DNA of 64,000 nucleotides from Bacteroidota bacterium (GTDB lineage Bacteria; Bacteroidota; Bacteroidia; Sphingobacteriales; Sphingobacteriaceae). The translations under genes were made by a program, and so were the position numbers. Location of the stretch: NCBI GenBank assembly GCA_018828585.1, contig JAHJVW010000034.1, positions 46,341 to 110,340 on the forward strand, in the 5' to 3' direction. Shown in pieces: positions 35,588-45,313 of the stretch (the first letter of the stretch is position 1; each line of letters starts with the position of its first letter). Under the pieces are notes generated by a model, which saw only the letters and a list, made by a program, of their open reading frames with translations, was not told the DNA's origin and did no database searches.

Positions 35588-35952
35588 GATTCGTATTTTT
35601 CGAAAATATAATCCTTATCATCATAATATTCAGAAGCCAATACCATCAATATCGCATCGGGACTGAAATTATACATTTGATGCCAATCTTTTGGTTCTAT
35701 TATCAAACATTTAGCTGGTGTATCTAATTGAAATTCTTGCGTTTTTTTCCCATCATTATTAAAAATGGTACAGCTTCCTTTGATACAAATTGCCGCCTGA
35801 ATAGTTTGATGGTGACGATGTCCTCCCCTTATTGAACTATCTACGCCGTAGATATAAAAAATCCGCTTGATATCAAATGGGATCGTTTTTTCGATCACAG
35901 TGAGATTTCCTCTTTTATCAGTAAATGTGGTGAGGTTGTGTAAATACGCCAT
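35584..35952 (-). CDS. fdtA: dTDP-4-keto-6-deoxyglucose 3,4-ketoisomerase (FdtA/QdtA-like cupin)
   Basis: The 122-residue WxcM-like cupin shows DKRGNLTVIEKTIPFDIKRIFYIYGV, then RGGHRHHQTIQAAICIKGSCTIF with the His pair of the active site, and IIEPKDWHQMYNFSPDAILMVLAS. Family members isomerise dTDP-6-deoxy-hexos-4-uloses to the 3-keto form. It feeds its product to the overlapping aminotransferase. The matching acetyltransferase and glycosyltransferases are not in this window. Confidence 0.85.
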   Translation of the reverse strand: MAYLHNLTTFTDKRGNLTVIEKTIPFDIKRIFYIYGVDSSIRGGHRHHQTIQAAICIKGSCTIFNNDGKKTQEFQLDTPAKCLIIEPKDWHQMYNFSPDAILMVLASEYYDDKDYIFEKYES

Positions 35953-35991
35953 TAAAAAATCACTTTGCTATATTTTAAAATTGAGAAATAG

Positions 35992-36021
35992 CAAAATATA
36001 GATTATTCATCAGAAAGGCAA
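35992..36021 (-). promoter_or_regulatory. Promoter of the fdtA-fdtB pair
   Basis: TTG (36021-36019), 19 bases, ATATTTTG (35999-35992), one mismatch to consensus. Just downstream TTTGCTAT (35964-35971) and ATAGCAAA (35988-35995) form an 8-bp inverted repeat overlapping the -7 element, a possible operator. Confidence 0.5.
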
Positions 36022-36048
36022 CACCATCTAAAGGGTATCATTGAAATT

Positions 36049-37047
36049 TTAGCTATTAATTGCTTTCCAAAGCAAATCCTTTAGCTCAATTAAACCTTTA
36101 TTGGCAATAGACGAGATGAAAATAGATGGCATTTCTTTAGGAAGTTGCGCTTGCATTTCTTTTTGCAATTCCTCATCCAATAAATCGGCTTTCGTAACTG
36201 CTATAATTTTTGGTTTTTGAAGTAGTTCTGGATTATATACGGTTAATTCTTTTAACAAGATATCATATTCTTCTTTTATTGTTCTTGAGGTATCGGCAGG
36301 AACCATAAATAAAAGAACCGAGTTTCTTTCAATATGTCTTAAAAAACGAAAACCTAAACCCTTACCTTCTGAAGCGCCTTCAATAATACCTGGAATATCT
36401 GCCATGATAAATGAAGATTGTCCTCTGTAAGATACTAATCCTAAATTAGGAACAATAGTGGTGAACGGATAATCGCCAATTTCTGGTTTAGCAGCAGTAA
36501 TGACGGAAAGTAAAGTAGATTTTCCAGCGTTCGGAAATCCTACTAGCCCAACATCTGCTAAAACCTTTAATTCTAGAATTTTCCAAGCTTCTTGTCCGGG
36601 CATGCCGGGTTGAGCATAACGTGGCGTTTGATTGGTTGGTGATTTAAAATGCGCATTTCCCAATCCTCCTTTTCCTCCATCTAATATAATTTGCTCTTCT
36701 CCATCTTTGGTAATTTCGAATAAAACCTCTCCTGTCTCCGCATCTTTTGCGATAGTTCCTAAAGGGACCTCTAAGATCTCATCCCTTCCCATCTTTCCTG
36801 ACTTCATTGTCGCTCCACCTGCTCCACCGTCGCCTGCCATCACATGCTTCCTATATTTCAAGTGAAGTAAAGTCCAGAGTTGGGCATTTCCTCTTACGAT
36901 CACATGTCCGCCTCGAGCGCCATCACCACCAGCAGGTCCACCCATTGCTGTTTTCTTATCACGATGCAAATAAGCAGAACCTGGCCCACCTTTTCCTGAT
37001 TTGCAGGAAACCTTCACATAATCAACGAAATTGGAGCCTTGAGACAT
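36049..37047 (-). CDS. obgE: Obg-family GTPase
   Basis: ObgE/CgtA is a 50S-associated GTPase involved in ribosome assembly and stress. The 332-residue protein has the glycine-rich Obg domain ([35 protein letters not shown]) at 1-158 and the G domain with [29 protein letters not shown] and VTKADLL. No extra C-terminal domain is present. It lies 92 bases after adk and is probably cotranscribed with it. Confidence 0.96.
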   Translation of the reverse strand: MSQGSNFVDYVKVSCKSGKGGPGSAYLHRDKKTAMGGPAGGDGARGGHVIVRGNAQLWTLLHLKYRKHVMAGDGGAGGATMKSGKMGRDEILEVPLGTIAKDAETGEVLFEITKDGEEQIILDGGKGGLGNAHFKSPTNQTPRYAQPGMPGQEAWKILELKVLADVGLVGFPNAGKSTLLSVITAAKPEIGDYPFTTIVPNLGLVSYRGQSSFIMADIPGIIEGASEGKGLGFRFLRHIERNSVLLFMVPADTSRTIKEEYDILLKELTVYNPELLQKPKIIAVTKADLLDEELQKEMQAQLPKEMPSIFISSIANKGLIELKDLLWKAINS

Positions 37048-37139
37048 TTTTAGATTTTATTTGATGATGTGACGATTTGAAAATTTGATGATTCTATTTA
37101 ATTTCAAAAGTTTATCTCCTGAAAAATTACCCTAAAGCA

Positions 37140-37718
37140 CTACTTAGTTAGTTCCTCTATCACCTTCACAATATTTCCAAAAATCTCGTCAATGGATCCT
37201 ACTCCTTTTACTGCGTAAAATTTATGTTGTGACTGATAATAGTTGGCTACCTGTGCAGTTTTAGAAGTATATTCTGCTACTCTTTTCTTGATGATTTCAG
37301 GATTTTGATCATCTGGTCGTCCAGAGTCTTTTCCTCTAATCAATAAGCGCTTTTGTAACTCTTCTTCATCCACTTCTAAAGCAATCATTCCAGAAATACC
37401 ATCATTTTTAGAAGTCAACAATTGATCTAAGGCTTCAGCTTGCGCAACAGTTCTAGGGAAACCATCAAAGATAAAGCCTTTTGCAGCGGCATTTTGATCT
37501 AGTTTATTTGAAATCATTCCAATCACCACTTCATCAGGCACTAACAAACCTTGATCCATTAACTTTTTAGCTTCTAATCCAAGTGGGGTACCATTGCTGA
37601 TTTCACCCCGAAGGATATCACCAGTAGAAAGGTGTACTAAATTATATTTTTGAATTAGATGATGTGATTGTGTGCCTTTTCCTGCACCCGGAGGGCCAAA
37701 GAGTACGATATTTAGCAT
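37140..37718 (-). CDS. adk: Adenylate kinase
   Basis: Adk balances AMP, ADP and ATP. The 192-residue short-lid form has IVLFGPPGAGKGTQSHHL (P-loop), HLSTGDILRGEI, FIFDGFPRTVAQAEALD and LLIRGKDSGRPDDQNPEII. The short LID lacks zinc cysteines. It lies downstream of the tRNA-Arg gene with a terminator between them. Confidence 0.97.
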   Translation of the reverse strand: MLNIVLFGPPGAGKGTQSHHLIQKYNLVHLSTGDILRGEISNGTPLGLEAKKLMDQGLLVPDEVVIGMISNKLDQNAAAKGFIFDGFPRTVAQAEALDQLLTSKNDGISGMIALEVDEEELQKRLLIRGKDSGRPDDQNPEIIKKRVAEYTSKTAQVANYYQSQHKFYAVKGVGSIDEIFGNIVKVIEELTK

Positions 37719-37734
37719 ATTGATGATAAAATTT

Positions 37735-37768
37735 AAAAAGCCTTTTTACCTGCTGGCAAAAAGGCTTT
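37735..37768 (-). terminator. Terminator after tRNA-Arg
   Basis: AAAGCCTTTTT and AAAAAGGCTTT pair around ACCTGCTGGC, directly behind the tRNA 3' end and before adk; a T-rich tail follows on the minus strand. Confidence 0.75.
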
Positions 37769-37781
37769 ACCTTAAATTATT

Positions 37782-37858
37782 TGGTGAACCTGAAGGGATT
37801 CGAACCCCTAACCTCCTGATCCGTAGTCAAGTGCTCTATCCAGTTGAGCCACAGGTCC
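37782..37858 (-). tRNA. tRNA-Arg (anticodon ACG)
   Basis: The minus strand folds as a cloverleaf: acceptor GGACCTG with CAGGTTC (one G-U pair), anticodon loop CTACGGA giving ACG within stem CTTGA/TCAGG, T loop GGTTCGAATCC, and an encoded CCA end (37784-37782) after discriminator A. A34 would be inosine to read CGN codons. It has a consensus promoter (37873-37902) 15 bases upstream. Confidence 0.95.
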
Positions 37859-37872
37859 ATTTTATTGGATTG

Positions 37873-37902
37873 CAAAAGTAAGTATTCCACTTTGTTTTGC
37901 AA
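37873..37902 (-). promoter_or_regulatory. Promoter of tRNA-Arg
   Basis: TTG (37902-37900), 19 bases, TACTTTTG (37880-37873): a full consensus match, with the same -7 octamer as the rpsL promoter. Confidence 0.75.
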
Positions 37903-37952
37903 AATTTAATATCAAATGATTCATAACTATTGTATCATTTGATATTAAAACG

Positions 37953-38939
37953 CTACTTTTTATCTTTTTTCTGATCTCCACCCGGACGAGAAATAGATTC
38001 TCTCATGTCTGTATCCGCTTGAATGTTTTGCATTCTATAATAATCCATGATCCCTAAATTACCACTTCTAAAGGATTCGGCAATAGCCAAAGGAATCTGC
38101 GACTCGGCTTCGATTACCTTTGCTCTGGCATCTTGCGCTTTCGCTCGCATCTCTTGTTCATGAGCTACAGCAAATGCTCGTCTCTCTTCAGCTTTTGCGT
38201 TGGCTACTTTCAAATCCGCTTCTGCCTGATCAGTCTGCAATTTAGCCCCAATATTATCACCAATATCAATATCTGCAATGTCAATAGATAAGATCTCAAA
38301 TGCAGTTCCCGAATCTAATCCTTTGCTCAATACCACTTTTGAAATTTTATCAGGATTTTCTAAAACTTCTTTATGGCTTACCGCCGAACCAATAGTAGTA
38401 ACAATTCCTTCCCCTACTCTAGCTAAAATGGTCTCTTCTCCTGCTCCACCAACTAATTGATTGATGTTTGCTCTAACGGTTACTCTCGCCTTTGCAATCA
38501 ACTGTATTCCGTCCTTAGCCACTGCTGCAACTGGAGGCGTATTAATTACTCTTGGATTTACTGACAATTGAACGGCTTCAAAAACATCTCTTCCCGCTAA
38601 ATCTATCGCTGTAGCCAATTTAAAATCCAAAGGAATATTTGCCTTATCGGCAGATATCAAAGACTTAATGACATTATTAACATGTCCGCCAGCTAGAAAG
38701 TGAGTTTCAATTTCGTTAGAAGTGATATTTAAGCCCGCCTTGGTTGAAGTAATCATGGCATTAACCACTAAGGATGGAGGCACCCTTCTTAACCGCATGA
38801 GGACTAAGTTTAGTAAATTGATTTTAACCCCTGAAAGTTGGGCCGTAAACCAAAGATTTACAGGTAGTACATACAGTAAAAAAAAGAGCGCAACAATGCT
38901 CCCGATAATAATAAAAATAATGCTTACAGATCCATCCAT
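37953..38939 (-). CDS. floA: Flotillin-like protein FloA
   Basis: FloA organises membrane microdomains in Bacillus and is conserved in Bacteroidota. The 328-residue protein has one N-terminal membrane segment ([21 protein letters not shown]), then the SPFH/band-7 region ([30 protein letters not shown]) and an alanine/glutamate-rich helical stretch ([22 protein letters not shown]) as in flotillins. It follows the peroxiredoxin gene by 18 bases and is likely cotranscribed with it. Confidence 0.93.
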   Translation of the reverse strand: MDGSVSIIFIIIGSIVALFFLLYVLPVNLWFTAQLSGVKINLLNLVLMRLRRVPPSLVVNAMITSTKAGLNITSNEIETHFLAGGHVNNVIKSLISADKANIPLDFKLATAIDLAGRDVFEAVQLSVNPRVINTPPVAAVAKDGIQLIAKARVTVRANINQLVGGAGEETILARVGEGIVTTIGSAVSHKEVLENPDKISKVVLSKGLDSGTAFEILSIDIADIDIGDNIGAKLQTDQAEADLKVANAKAEERRAFAVAHEQEMRAKAQDARAKVIEAESQIPLAIAESFRSGNLGIMDYYRMQNIQADTDMRESISRPGGDQKKDKK

Positions 38940-38957
38940 ATGATTAGGTTTTGATGA

Positions 38958-39419
38958 TTATTTCACAATATCGTCAATTGCTTTGAAATCTGGAAGGTCT
39001 CCTGCAGATTCTAGAACTTCTGCATAAATAATTTTGTGGTTTTCATCTAAAGCAAAAGCTGCTCTTCTTGCAACACCTTTTAAATTGAACACAAATTCAT
39101 CGTACTGTGAACCATAAGCTTTAGAAACTTCTTTATTAAAATCTGATAATAAAGGAAATTGGTATTGATTATCTTCTTTAAATTTTGCTAGCGTAAACGG
39201 AGAGTCTACAGATATACCTAAAACCTGAGCTCCTAAACCTTCGTAAAAGCCAAAGTTGTCTCTCATGGTACACAACTGAGTCGTACAAACTCCGGTAAAT
39301 GCCATTGGAAAAAAGTGAATAATTACTTTTTTACCCGTAAAATCTTTTAAACTAACTTCTTTTAAATCCGAACTAAATAATGTGAAACCTGGAGCTTGAT
39401 CTCCTACTTTTAATGCCAT
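38958..39419 (-). CDS. Peroxiredoxin (AhpC/TSA family, BCP/AhpE-like)
   Basis: The 153-residue thioredoxin-fold protein reduces peroxides. The peroxidatic cysteine is C45 in PMAFTGVCTTQLCTMRDN, with a second Cys five residues later (C50), as in atypical two-Cys BCP-type enzymes. VLGISVDSPFTLAKFKEDNQYQFPLLSDF is typical. No signal peptide. It sits between the RmlD-like gene (30-base gap) and floA. Confidence 0.9.
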   Translation of the reverse strand: MALKVGDQAPGFTLFSSDLKEVSLKDFTGKKVIIHFFPMAFTGVCTTQLCTMRDNFGFYEGLGAQVLGISVDSPFTLAKFKEDNQYQFPLLSDFNKEVSKAYGSQYDEFVFNLKGVARRAAFALDENHKIIYAEVLESAGDLPDFKAIDDIVK

Positions 39420-39449
39420 AACGTTATAATTGAATAAGTAACCTTTTAT

Positions 39450-40367
39450 TTAAGAATTAGTTTGCAAACGCTGTATTTGATCTTGCATAATTTCCATTCC
39501 CTCGTAAAATGAATGTGGCCTGTAACCTAACTCATTCATAGATTTATCTAAGATGAATCCTGTTCTTACTGGTCTTTTTGCAGATTGATTCAAAGAAGAA
39601 GAACTAATGGGATTAATTAAGGATTTATCTAAATGATAGAAATCTGCAACTTGCTGAACCAATTCAATGATGCTCATCATATCTTTACCAGAAGCATTAA
39701 AAACACCTTTTGCTCTCTTTTCTGCTGCCAACAAACAAATCTCTGCTAAGTCTTCTGCAAGTGTTGGCATTCGCCATTGATCATCCACTACATTAATTGG
39801 ATTACCTTTTTCCAAAGCACCTTTTGCCCAAAGAACAATATTACTTCGACTCATGTCATTTACAATTCCATAAACAATGATGGTTCGTAAAATGGTCCAA
39901 TGTATATCTGATGCTTGCAAAAGCTTTTCAGCCGCTAGTTTAGACTCTCCATAATAAGACAAAGGGTTTGGGACTGCATTTTCCAAATAGGGACCGCTGG
40001 CGCCATCAAAAATAAAATCAGTTGACAAATGCACTAACTGAGCTTTATTTACTTTACAAGCTTTAATTAAATTACTGACAGCCCCCACATTTAATTTCCA
40101 ACAAAGCTCTTTTTCTGTTTCACAAGTATCCACGTTAGTCATCGCCGCTGTATGAATCACTACATCGGGTTGATATTTTCGAAGAATTTGATTCACTTTT
40201 TTAGGATCGGTAATATCCATTTCTGCATACTGATATCCTTCTTTTACATGATACCTATTTGGACCTTTGGCAGTGGCTATTAAATCAAAGTCTTTTTTCG
40301 AAAGAATTCTTTCCGTAATTTTTTGACCCAATAGACCGTTGCTTCCCGTAACCAGTATTTTTTTCAT
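39450..40367 (-). CDS. RmlD-like NAD(P)-dependent sugar-nucleotide reductase
   Basis: The 305-residue extended short-chain dehydrogenase has the Rossmann start KILVTGSNGLLGQKI, the RmlD-type PDVVIHTAAMTNVDTCE segment, LSTDFIFDGASGPYLEN and the catalytic YYGESKLAAEKLL (YxxxK). This is close to dTDP-4-dehydrorhamnose reductases but the rest of the rml genes are absent nearby, so the substrate is not certain. Confidence 0.8.
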   Translation of the reverse strand: MKKILVTGSNGLLGQKITERILSKKDFDLIATAKGPNRYHVKEGYQYAEMDITDPKKVNQILRKYQPDVVIHTAAMTNVDTCETEKELCWKLNVGAVSNLIKACKVNKAQLVHLSTDFIFDGASGPYLENAVPNPLSYYGESKLAAEKLLQASDIHWTILRTIIVYGIVNDMSRSNIVLWAKGALEKGNPINVVDDQWRMPTLAEDLAEICLLAAEKRAKGVFNASGKDMMSIIELVQQVADFYHLDKSLINPISSSSLNQSAKRPVRTGFILDKSMNELGYRPHSFYEGMEIMQDQIQRLQTNS

Positions 40368-40420
40368 ATCTGCTCCAAAATAATTGATTATATCTGAAAT
40401 GAAAAAATAAAAAGCGGATA

Positions 40421-40456
40421 AATAAAAAAAGGATCAAGCTTTCGCTGATCCTTCTC
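40421..40456 (-). terminator. Terminator of the SGNH lipoprotein gene
   Basis: AAGGATCA (40429-40436) and TGATCCTT (40446-40453) form an 8-bp stem, followed on the minus strand by seven T. Confidence 0.8.
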
Positions 40457-40475
40457 TGTTTATTAAAGTCAAATA

Positions 40476-41783
40476 TTAATTAAACTTTAAAAATGTGTAG
40501 TTATCTAAATTGACCTTTGGCAAGGTTGAAGAATATTTCTCATTAATGACTCTAATGAATTCGTTTGCAACTGCAGCGTAACCCATAGGTGTTAAATGAA
40601 CTCCATCTAGAGAAAATAATTTACCTGTAACATAAGCTGTAGTAAATGTTACCCCATCAACTGTTGTTCCTAGTCCAACAAACTTTTTTAAATATTCGTT
40701 AGCATCAAAAACAGCTAAGCCTTTACTGTCAGCCAGACTTTTAATGGTGGTATTATAACTGGTTACATAATCTCTAACATTTAAAACTTCATCCTTATCT
40801 AAAACATATTTACTTTCAATTGGGTTTCCTGGGTGTAGGCCATAAGGTAAAGAATTACCATTTGGTACTCCTATTAAAGAAGTTGGGAAATTTAAAACAA
40901 TTAAATCTTCGCTTGTTGCGACTCTAGGACCTGCCGAAGTTTGTATATATAATGCTTGAACCGCAGGATTCACTTTTTTCACGTTCGCTAAAATTGCAGA
41001 AACAGTTAAGGTATTAAAAAATGGAATGGTAGAAACATCAGGTATAGTCGCTACTGCGCCCTTAGCTCCACTAGCAGTTAATTTTGTTATCAACTCGGTA
41101 TAAAACGCAGTAAAGTCGGCTTTGGGTGTTAAAATATCTCCAACTCCGCCCGAGGTTGCGTAACCTAACGCATCATTATTTCCTAACCAGTTAGTAAAGA
41201 AAGTAAAAGGTGTGGTTGTTGCAAAATCCAAATACGTTGTTGAGTTTGTACCCGCGTTACCTGGCAATAAGCGTTCGAAATAACCATTTACGTTTCCGTA
41301 AACTGATAATTTAATATCTCGAAGTTTGATACCTGGTACACCATAATTATTTATTGGACCAGTATATTTGGTATATAAAGTCACATTTCCAAAACCAGGT
41401 ATGGCTGCAACACCTCTAATCCCTAGTTCAGTAGTTACAGGAATTAAGTTGGGAGTTCCAGATGCTGATAAGCCCCCATATTTGACGTAACCAGATCCAT
41501 TTTTTTGCGCCGTTGAAAATAAAGGCTGAGGAAATTCGCCGCCTCCTGCCAATTTCATTTGCTGCGCTATAATTGCTGGATATGAATTAATTTGACCAGA
41601 CAAATAAAGCCCATTATCTGCAAAGCCGGCTGTTAATGAGTTCCCCAGAGAAATAAATCTTGTGAAATTTGCTGAACCAGATGTTGGCACTTGTACCGCA
41701 ACAGTGCCACCATCTTTTTTACATGCTGCAACTGCCACGATTAGCACTGCAAACACCAACCTTGAGATGTATTTAATTTTCAT
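40476..41783 (-). CDS. SGNH/GDSL-family hydrolase lipoprotein
   Basis: The 435-residue protein begins with a lipoprotein signal (RLVFAVLIVAVAAC, then KKDGG). Block I reads FISLGNSLTAGFAD with GNSL in place of GDSL, so the Ser is kept; NWLGNNDALGYA supplies block III (GNND), and LDGVHLTPMGYAAVANEF is block V with the Asp-His pair. The protein is therefore a predicted esterase or lipase at the outer membrane or cell surface. Substrate unknown. Confidence 0.82.
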   Translation of the reverse strand: MKIKYISRLVFAVLIVAVAACKKDGGTVAVQVPTSGSANFTRFISLGNSLTAGFADNGLYLSGQINSYPAIIAQQMKLAGGGEFPQPLFSTAQKNGSGYVKYGGLSASGTPNLIPVTTELGIRGVAAIPGFGNVTLYTKYTGPINNYGVPGIKLRDIKLSVYGNVNGYFERLLPGNAGTNSTTYLDFATTTPFTFFTNWLGNNDALGYATSGGVGDILTPKADFTAFYTELITKLTASGAKGAVATIPDVSTIPFFNTLTVSAILANVKKVNPAVQALYIQTSAGPRVATSEDLIVLNFPTSLIGVPNGNSLPYGLHPGNPIESKYVLDKDEVLNVRDYVTSYNTTIKSLADSKGLAVFDANEYLKKFVGLGTTVDGVTFTTAYVTGKLFSLDGVHLTPMGYAAVANEFIRVINEKYSSTLPKVNLDNYTFLKFN

Positions 41784-42026
41784 TGTAATTTGATTTAAGT
41801 TTATTGGTTAAATGACTTGGAATCATTTTTATTATGCAAGCATAACAAATATTATAATTTAATCCAATTTTTTTAAAGGAAATATTTTAACTAAAATTTT
41901 GCTTAAAAAATACTTTTGAAAATGGTCATTTCGCTCTTTTTTTAATATTAACACCATATAGAAATTCAAATAATTAAGCTTAAAACTGTATTTACACAAT
42001 AATTAAAATATTTTAGATAGTTATAT
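41784..42026. other. Divergent intergenic region upstream of atpD
   Basis: The AT-rich gap between the lipoprotein gene (minus) and atpD (plus) contains TTATGCAAGCATAA (41832-41845), a 6-2-6 inverted repeat also found upstream of the ilv operon (44062-44075). No gene is seen. Confidence 0.45.
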
Positions 42027-42056
42027 TTGAATTTTGATGAATAAACAGTAATTTCG
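42027..42056 (+). promoter_or_regulatory. Promoter of atpD-atpC
   Basis: TTG (42027-42029), 19 bases, TAATTTCG (42049-42056), one mismatch from TAnnTTTG. The leader is about 55 bases. Confidence 0.65.
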
Positions 42057-42080
42057 CCCTCTCAAAAATTCATTGAATAA

Positions 42081-43622
<1,542 letters not shown>

Positions 43623-43692
43623 AGTTGAAAGTTTTAGGTTTAAAGTTATAAGTAAAACTTTAAACCTTCTACTTAAGACTTACAACTTACAC
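43623..43692 (+). repeat. AT-rich intergenic repeat, copy 2 (atpD-atpC gap)
   Basis: It contains GTTTAAAGTTATAAGT (43638-43653) and ACTTAAGACTTA, shared with 731-813 in the same transcription-relative order. GGTTTAAAGTT and AACTTTAAACC form an 11-bp inverted repeat. Confidence 0.65.
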
Positions 43693-43699
43693 CTCGAAA

Positions 43700-43948
43700 A
43701 TGAAATTAGAAATATTAACTCCAGATAAGAAAGTATTTGAAGGCGAAGTAACATCGGTTACGGTACCTGGCGCACTAGGATCTTTTGAAATTTTAAATAA
43801 CCACGCTCCTATCATTTCTACTTTAGATGATGGAAAAGTTATTATTAGAGGTGCTGGAAAAGAACATAAGTTTTACACTAAAGGTGGAGTTGTTGAGGTA
43901 ATCGACAATAAAGTGACTGTTCTTGCCGAATCCGTTATCGAAAAATAA
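43700..43948 (+). CDS. atpC: F1F0 ATP synthase subunit epsilon, short form
   Basis: Epsilon couples the rotor to F1. The 82-residue product contains the N-terminal beta-sandwich only (MKLEILTPDKKVFEGEVTSV, GALGSFEILNNHAPIISTL). It lacks the roughly 50-residue C-terminal helical hairpin that inhibits ATP hydrolysis in E. coli and Bacillus enzymes. Short forms are known in this phylum, so it is probably complete and functional. It follows atpD by 77 bases and ends before a terminator. Confidence 0.95.
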   Translation: MKLEILTPDKKVFEGEVTSVTVPGALGSFEILNNHAPIISTLDDGKVIIRGAGKEHKFYTKGGVVEVIDNKVTVLAESVIEK

Positions 43949-43969
43949 AATTCATTATAAAAATGAAGA

Positions 43970-44000
43970 AAAAAAGCTAATCTAACGATTGGCTTTTTTT
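43970..44000 (+). terminator. Terminator of atpD-atpC
   Basis: AAAAAGCTAATC and GATTGGCTTTTT pair around TAAC with one G-U, followed by T residues. Confidence 0.85.
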
Positions 44001-44061
44001 ATGCCTAAATTTTAAAATTTTTCGGCTACACCCTCAATTTTAAGAAGAATTTCGACTCATC

Positions 44062-44075
44062 TTATGCAAGCATAA
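44062..44075. repeat. Shared palindrome TTATGCAAGCATAA upstream of ilv
   Basis: A 6-2-6 inverted repeat identical over 14 bases to 41832-41845. A protein-binding site or a hairpin is possible; no regulator can be named. Confidence 0.5.
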
Positions 44076-44218
44076 GATTTTATACCGAATACCAATTCGT
44101 TGTTTGGTATAAAAAATTGAAAATTAAAGCTCAGACAAAGAAGATTACCTAAAATTTAATTCTGTTAATATCATCAAAATAGAATTAAATTTTTTTTCAC
44201 TCCCTCCTGATTTTGCTA

Positions 44219-44249
44219 TTGACAGATAGCATCACTTAGCCTATCTTGA
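44219..44249 (+). promoter_or_regulatory. Probable promoter of the ilv-leu operon with an overlapping dyad
   Basis: TTG (44219-44221), 20 bases, TATCTTGA (44242-44249), two mismatches to TAnnTTTG. TGCTAT (44214-44219) and ATAGCA (44226-44231) form a dyad across the -33 element. Transcription would start just upstream of the leader peptide. Confidence 0.45.
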
Positions 44250-44274
44250 GTAAACAAAAAGACTTTATCAAACT

Positions 44275-44352
44275 ATGCTTTTTATTATCCTATTAATTAT
44301 AGTAATTAACCTCTTACTAATAGGTAAGAAAAGGAAAGCATGTTTGAGCTAA
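44275..44352 (+). CDS. ilv operon leader peptide (attenuation)
   Basis: A 25-codon frame begins MLFIILLIIVINLLLI and ends GKKRKACLS before TAA. Thirteen of its first 16 residues are Leu, Ile or Val, exactly the end products of the operon that follows. It lies between the putative promoter and a strong terminator (44374-44402) just before ilvE, the classical arrangement of ilv attenuators. Stalling on these codons would leave GGAAAGCA (44333-44340) free to pair with TGCCTTCC (44373-44380) and block the terminator; reaching the stop codon would cover that arm. The function is inferred, but amino acid content, order and spacing agree. Confidence 0.8.
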   Translation: MLFIILLIIVINLLLIGKKRKACLS

Positions 44353-44402
44353 TCAATTAAAAATCTAAACAATGCCTTCCATCAAAAGAAGGCTTTTTTT
44401 TT
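44333..44402 (+). terminator. Attenuator: terminator hairpin with competing antiterminator arm
   Basis: GCCTTC (44374-44379) and GAAGGC (44388-44393) form the terminator stem, followed by nine T. The upstream arm GGAAAGCA (44333-44340) matches the complement of TGCCTTCC except at one position and can form the alternative structure. Confidence 0.75.
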
Positions 44403-44422
44403 ATTCGGTTATTATAAAACAG

Positions 44423-45313
44423 ATGATTAACTATAAAAGTGAAAAGGTAATTTATCGGGACGGAGAATTTTATTCTTCTAAAGATTTGGGAATTGTAGCT
44501 GCTAGTCAAACACTACACTACGGTTTTGGTGCGTTCGAAGGGATTAGATCTTATCAGACTGCCAACGGAATAAACCTTTTTAAGGCGAAAGAGCATTTTG
44601 AGCGTTTAAAAGACTCTTGCGAACAAATTCATCTACCATTCGAATGGAATATTAATCAGCTGGTTAAAGATACCTACAAGTTACTATCTAAAAATAAATT
44701 GGTCAATGCTTATATCAGGCCAATTGTTATTGCTGAAGCAGACATGACGATGGTGAACTCCAATAAATCTCATATCATTTTGATGGCATGGGAATGGAAT
44801 TCTTATTATGGAGGTGAATTGTTAAAGACTTGTTTCTCATCTTACGAAAGTAGAAACCCAAAATCATCTCCCATATCTGCAAAAGTAACCGGAAACTACC
44901 TCAGTTCTGTATTAGCCGTGTCAGAAGCAAAAAGAAAAGGATTTGACGAGGCTATTTTGACCGACATGCATGGTTATTTGACTGAATCTTCATCAGCAAA
45001 TATTTTTATAGAAAATGATGGAAAGCTATATACACCAAAAGAAGAAAATATTATTGCTGGAATAACTCGGAAAACAATTATTCAGTTAGCTAAAGAATTA
45101 GATATAGAAGTTATAGAAAAGAATTTAACCCCTGAGGATTTAAAAAAGACCGATGCAGCATTTTTATGCGGAACAGCAGTGGAGATTGTTGGACTACAAT
45201 TAATAGAAAATCACGTTTTCCCTCTAGCTTTTGCAGATAGTTTAGGTGCCATTCTACAAAGAGTTTATAAAAATATTGTCCTAGACAAATTAAGTTTCGA
45301 AGTCATCATATAA
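44423..45313 (+). CDS. ilvE: Branched-chain amino acid aminotransferase
   Basis: IlvE transaminates the keto acids of Val, Leu and Ile. The fold IV PLP enzyme shows LHYGFGAFEGIRSY, AYIRPIVIAEADMT, AKVTGNYLSSVLAVSEAKRKGFDEAIL (with the PLP lysine), YLTESSSANIF and IIAGITRKTIIQLAKELDIEV. I start it at ATG 44423 (MINYKSEKVIYRDG). An in-frame ATG at 44372 would begin within the attenuator terminator and add 17 residues unlike the family. It is the first structural gene of the operon and abuts ilvD. Confidence 0.95.
   Translation: MINYKSEKVIYRDGEFYSSKDLGIVAASQTLHYGFGAFEGIRSYQTANGINLFKAKEHFERLKDSCEQIHLPFEWNINQLVKDTYKLLSKNKLVNAYIRPIVIAEADMTMVNSNKSHIILMAWEWNSYYGGELLKTCFSSYESRNPKSSPISAKVTGNYLSSVLAVSEAKRKGFDEAILTDMHGYLTESSSANIFIENDGKLYTPKEENIIAGITRKTIIQLAKELDIEVIEKNLTPEDLKKTDAAFLCGTAVEIVGLQLIENHVFPLAFADSLGAILQRVYKNIVLDKLSFEVII

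Noticed and set aside
40476..41783. Loss of catalytic activity because GDSL reads GNSL
   Set aside because: The Ser, the GNND block and the Asp-x-x-His block are intact; the second position of the motif varies in the SGNH superfamily.
44372..44422. An ATG at 44372 giving ilvE 17 extra residues
   Set aside because: It lies in the 5' arm of the attenuator terminator, the added residues do not look like the family start, and the fold begins at MINYKSEKV.
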